In this document: piece after piece, positions 62,274 through 64,000 of the stretch | How the letters are laid out: each line of letters starts with the position of its first letter | How positions within the stretch are numbered: the first letter of the stretch is position 1 | Assembly: GCA_020975725.1 (NCBI GenBank) | Contig: QXJR01000021.1 | Span: 370,380-434,379 of the forward strand | From: Picocystis sp. L7 | Lineage: Eukaryota > Chlorophyta > Picocystophyceae > Picocystales > Picocystaceae | Length of the DNA: 64,000 nucleotides | Reading direction: 5' to 3' | Translations under genes and position numbers: made by a program | Notes under the pieces: generated by a model | What the model was told of the DNA's origin: nothing | The model's input: only the letters and a program-made list of their open reading frames with translations | Databases searched by the model: none

Positions 62274-62363
62274 CGTATACCAAGGTCGGAGATAATGTTG
62301 GCGCGCGAAACGAGCTCGGCGAGACGTGTCGCGCGGGTGGGCGCGCTCAAATGCCGCTTTTGA

Positions 62364-62420
62364 ACTACGCTGAAATGGCCCTTTTCTGCGCTGGCGTTGA
62401 AACGACCTGTTTCAGCGTAA
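62364..62420. terminator. Palindrome family, member 1
   Basis: TACGCTGAAATGGCCC and CTGTTTCAGCGTAAAT are inverted copies with a longer loop. It lies between the zinc-ribbon gene at 62273 and the next gene. Terminator or hairpin role is inferred. Confidence 0.5.
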
Positions 62421-62519
62421 ATTTTGGGCCTGATCCAAAGTGATCCGATTTTGGGAGTTTACGTCGAGCGGGTGTCACCTTTTTTCTGACTTTGATCCAT
62501 CGTGATCCGAGGGGTTGAA

Positions 62520-62552
62520 ATTTACGTTGAAAAGGCTCTTTTCAGCGTAAAT
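62520..62552. terminator. Palindrome family, member 2 (most perfect)
   Basis: Two 15-base arms (ATTTACGTTGAAAAG and CTTTTCAGCGTAAAT) around a 3-base loop, with one G/T mismatch. It would form a strong hairpin in RNA of either strand. Confidence 0.75.
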
Positions 62553-62596
62553 GGCACTTTCCGGATGTGCTTGGGGAAACGATGTTCGTGATTTCA

Positions 62597-62657
62597 ATTT
62601 ACGCTGAAAAGGCCCTTTTCTGCGCTCGAGGGTCAAAAAAGCTATTCTGGATGGACG
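62597..62657 (-). terminator. Palindrome member 3 plus conserved 3' module
   Basis: ATTTACGCTGAAAAGG with CCCTTTTCTGCGCT, followed by CGAGGGTCAA and GCTATTCTGGATGGACGG. The same module recurs at 63250-63310. It lies 55 bases beyond the stop of the gene ending at 62712, as expected for a 3'-end signal. Confidence 0.65.
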
Positions 62658-62711
62658 GATTCTGGGTCCGGTTTGAGGGAAGGTGCAGACGTCGACGATG
62701 TTCGATGTGAT

Positions 62712-63182
62712 TCAGTTGGATCGATGATTAATCGTGCAGAGTTTACAAGAGGGTCGGTATCCGGATAAGGAATGACTGTTCCGGTGATATTCGGAGAGGC
62801 CCTTGACGGTCTTGCAGGTCTTGCATCGGATTCCTTTCTCACCGTCCGCGGTCATCTCGAACGCATATCCTTCATCGGTGTCGCGGCGATCGCTGATTCT
62901 CTTTTTCTTCTTCTCGGTGGATTCTTTGGTGCAACTCACGCACATGTAAGCCCGTCCATCCCAGCGACCGTTGTCTATGGTGTATTCTGTGAGTTTATAC
63001 GTATTTTTGCATACGGGACACTTCTTTGTTTCGATGGTGAGCACCTCGTCGTTGATTTTAAATTTATACGTGAAAATACCGTTGCGATTTCCATTGGGAT
63101 TGAATTTTAGTTGGACAGAGACCGGTTTGTTAAGGTCGTCCCGCACGCGAAATATGACAGAAACGAGAGGACGAGTAGGCAT
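62712..63182 (-). CDS. 156-residue protein with two zinc-ribbon modules
   Basis: MPTRPLVSVIFRVRDDLNKP starts a beta-rich N-terminal part (residues 1-50). Two CxxC...CxxC modules follow: CPVCKNTYKLTEYTIDNGRW...CVSC and CKTCKTVKGLSEYHRNSH...CKLC. The second is the same CxxCxxxKxxxx(F/Y) type as in the neighbouring genes. A Lys/Arg-rich linker (KKKKRISDRRDTDEG) lies between. No catalytic domain is visible; nucleic-acid binding is likely. ATG at 63182 chosen; the frame opens at a GTG six codons earlier. Confidence 0.65.
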   Translation of the reverse strand: MPTRPLVSVIFRVRDDLNKPVSVQLKFNPNGNRNGIFTYKFKINDEVLTIETKKCPVCKNTYKLTEYTIDNGRWDGRAYMCVSCTKESTEKKKKRISDRRDTDEGYAFEMTADGEKGIRCKTCKTVKGLSEYHRNSHSLSGYRPSCKLCTINHRSN

Positions 63183-63249
63183 AATGGATATGATATCCAC
63201 ATGTGTGTTTTCTTAACGAGGAGAGATATGCGTTGAAATAGTGTTTTTA

Positions 63250-63310
63250 TCTACGTTGGACACATCCTCTTCTGTGTTCGAGGGTCAAGAAAGCTATCCT
63301 GGATGGCCGG
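63250..63310 (-). terminator. Degenerate palindrome plus conserved 3' module, second copy
   Basis: CTACGTTGGACACATCCTCT aligns with palindrome 3. It is followed by CGAGGGTCAAGAAAGCTATC and CTGGATGGCCGG, nearly identical to 62627-62657. It lies 36 bases beyond the stop of the gene at 63346. Confidence 0.6.
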
Positions 63311-63345
63311 AATTTGGGTTCATTTTGAGAAAAATACAGATGATA

Positions 63346-63756
63346 TTAATCGTCGTTCCATCCTTCTGCTTTTCGGAAGTAATACTTGAATGAATACTTC
63401 TTGGAACAAAATTTGCATCTAAGACCAATACCCCGCATTGTCCCCGAGTCCTTGTAAAATTCGGTAATGGGTTTATTGATCTTGCATTCGGTGCATTGTT
63501 GGTATAAAGTTCCTTTTTTATCTGTTAAAAATTCGTAACTAAACCCATTCTTATGGGCTTTTGCTACTTGACAGCTGAAGCTCCATTTAATTTCAGATTT
63601 ACACTCTTTGCAATAGACGGCCAGACCGTCCCAACTTTGCTTATTTTTATGGAAGTTATGGAGATACTTGTATTCATCGCATCGGGGGCAGTGTTTCTTT
63701 TCACCACCAGTCCTTGCATCCGAAATGTGGGGTTTTCGTGTTTTTTTCTCTGGCAT
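63346..63756 (-). CDS. 136-residue protein with two zinc-ribbon modules
   Basis: MPEKKTRKPHISDARTGGEK, then CPRCDEYKYLHNFHKNKQSW...CKEC and CTECKINKPITEFYKDSGTM...CKFC. Both modules are C-x2-C-x3-K-x4-F...G....C-x2-C. The C terminus is aromatic and basic (KKYSFKYYFRKAEGWNDD). It is a paralogue in design of the genes at 62712 and 62055, suggesting a local family. TATTTATAG lies just upstream of the ATG (63756), a likely TATA element. Function unknown; DNA or RNA binding is probable. Confidence 0.65.
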   Translation of the reverse strand: MPEKKTRKPHISDARTGGEKKHCPRCDEYKYLHNFHKNKQSWDGLAVYCKECKSEIKWSFSCQVAKAHKNGFSYEFLTDKKGTLYQQCTECKINKPITEFYKDSGTMRGIGLRCKFCSKKYSFKYYFRKAEGWNDD

Positions 63757-64000
63757 GGCTATAAATAGGATCCCTAGAATGTTTCGGAAGATAATACGCG
63801 CTCGATTTACGCTGAAAAGGGCCATTTGAGCGTAAGGGGGTGTTCTTCGTGTGACGCACGTCGCCGATCTTTCCCGAGAGAAAAGTTCGAAATTGGGCCT
63901 TCGGAAATTCCCGGGCAACAGATCTTTCCCTAGAGAAACCCATCGGATTTCCTTCTGGAGACACAGGATGGGTTCCTGATTTTCATGGACCGTGATTACT
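63757..64000. other. Right-edge sequence with palindrome member 4 and a direct repeat
   Basis: ATTTACGCTGAAAAGGGCC and ATTTGAGCGTAA form palindrome 4 (63805-63835). Beyond it, GATCTTTCCCGAGAGAAA (about 63869) and GATCTTTCCCTAGAGAAA (about 63921) are direct copies. No complete gene is seen before the window ends. Confidence 0.6.

Larger units (their letters stand above)
60722..64000. other. Foreign island, virus-like (possible endogenous large DNA virus fragment)
   Basis: Marks of foreign origin: six or more very small ORFs all on the minus strand with short gaps; tiny membrane proteins; CxxC...CxxC zinc-ribbon proteins common in giant viruses and phages; repeated promoter and palindromic spacer modules; no introns; and composition that swings from GC-rich (60.7-62.3 kb) to AT-rich (62.3-64.0 kb). 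No hallmark viral gene (capsid, polymerase, packaging ATPase) is inside the window, and the island runs off the right edge. A plasmid-like or other mobile origin remains possible. Confidence 0.5.

Noticed and set aside
1-64000. tRNA, rRNA or CRISPR arrays
   Set aside because: No cloverleaf with a proper T-arm, no rRNA core sequence and no evenly spaced repeat-spacer array was found by eye; the 135-bp array codes protein.

Overview
The window reads as nuclear DNA of a small, gene-dense green alga. The evidence is gene content: plastid-type FtsZ2, OEP80/BamA, a transit-peptide-bearing isopropylmalate synthase, a GLYR-type reductase and an FEA1-type iron protein. These sit among eukaryotic nuclear genes (pelota, PEX7, BRCA2, mago nashi, DDB1, ABCE1, PRP28, TFIIF-alpha). 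No species can be named from sequence alone. Genes are short and mostly single-exon. Where introns occur they are 96-443 bases long, mostly near the 5' end, with GTRNGN donors and usually a CTGAC-like branch point. Eight genes were assembled here from exons lying in different frames, and the joins restore known family sequence.

Layout: 0.5-7.5 kb holds isopropylmalate synthase (-), a membrane-anchored class-A-beta-lactamase-fold serine hydrolase (+), pelota (-) and PEX7 (+). 7.8-14.5 kb holds a glyoxylate/succinic-semialdehyde reductase (+), FtsZ2 (+), a CCDC90/DUF1640 mitochondrial protein (-), a DEK_C+SWIB+SWIB protein (-) and an F-box/Sel1 protein (+). 14.5-16.8 kb is apparently gene-free. 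16.8-27.2 kb holds BRCA2 with six BRC repeats (-), a TMEM230-like protein (+), mago nashi (-) and DDB1 (+). 27.6-40.6 kb holds a probable mitochondrial S1-domain protein (-), ABCE1 (-), two unrecognised proteins (+), OEP80 (-) and PRP28 (-). 40.8-42.7 kb is a broken Ty1/copia remnant. 43.8-54.9 kb holds a two-domain FEA1 protein (-), a Cys-rich type I membrane protein (+), a membrane-anchored 2OG-oxygenase-like protein (-), an unrecognised helical protein (-), a THUMPD3-like tRNA methyltransferase (+), TFIIF-alpha (+) and a small DSETGLC-repeat protein (-).

The last 8.6 kb is a mobile-element and foreign-DNA zone. A 3.7-kb Mutator-like element (55387-59118) has about 665-bp, nearly identical terminal inverted repeats around a decayed transposase. 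A Crypton-type tyrosine recombinase with a GCR1_C-like tail follows (59476-60721) and is cut off abruptly at a GC-rich tandem repeat. From about 60.7 kb to the window end lies an island unlike the host genes. It has tiny same-strand ORFs, a duplicated promoter/leader cassette, GTATAC elements just upstream of start codons, zinc-ribbon proteins, and a family of ATTTACGCTGAAAAGG palindromes in the gaps. This looks like inserted large-DNA-virus or virus-like DNA. It is the most unusual part of the window; its viral origin is inference.

Functionally the host genes are housekeeping: plastid biogenesis and division, leucine synthesis, ribosome rescue and recycling (pelota with ABCE1), splicing and mRNA quality control (PRP28, mago), DNA repair (BRCA2, DDB1), transcription and iron uptake.
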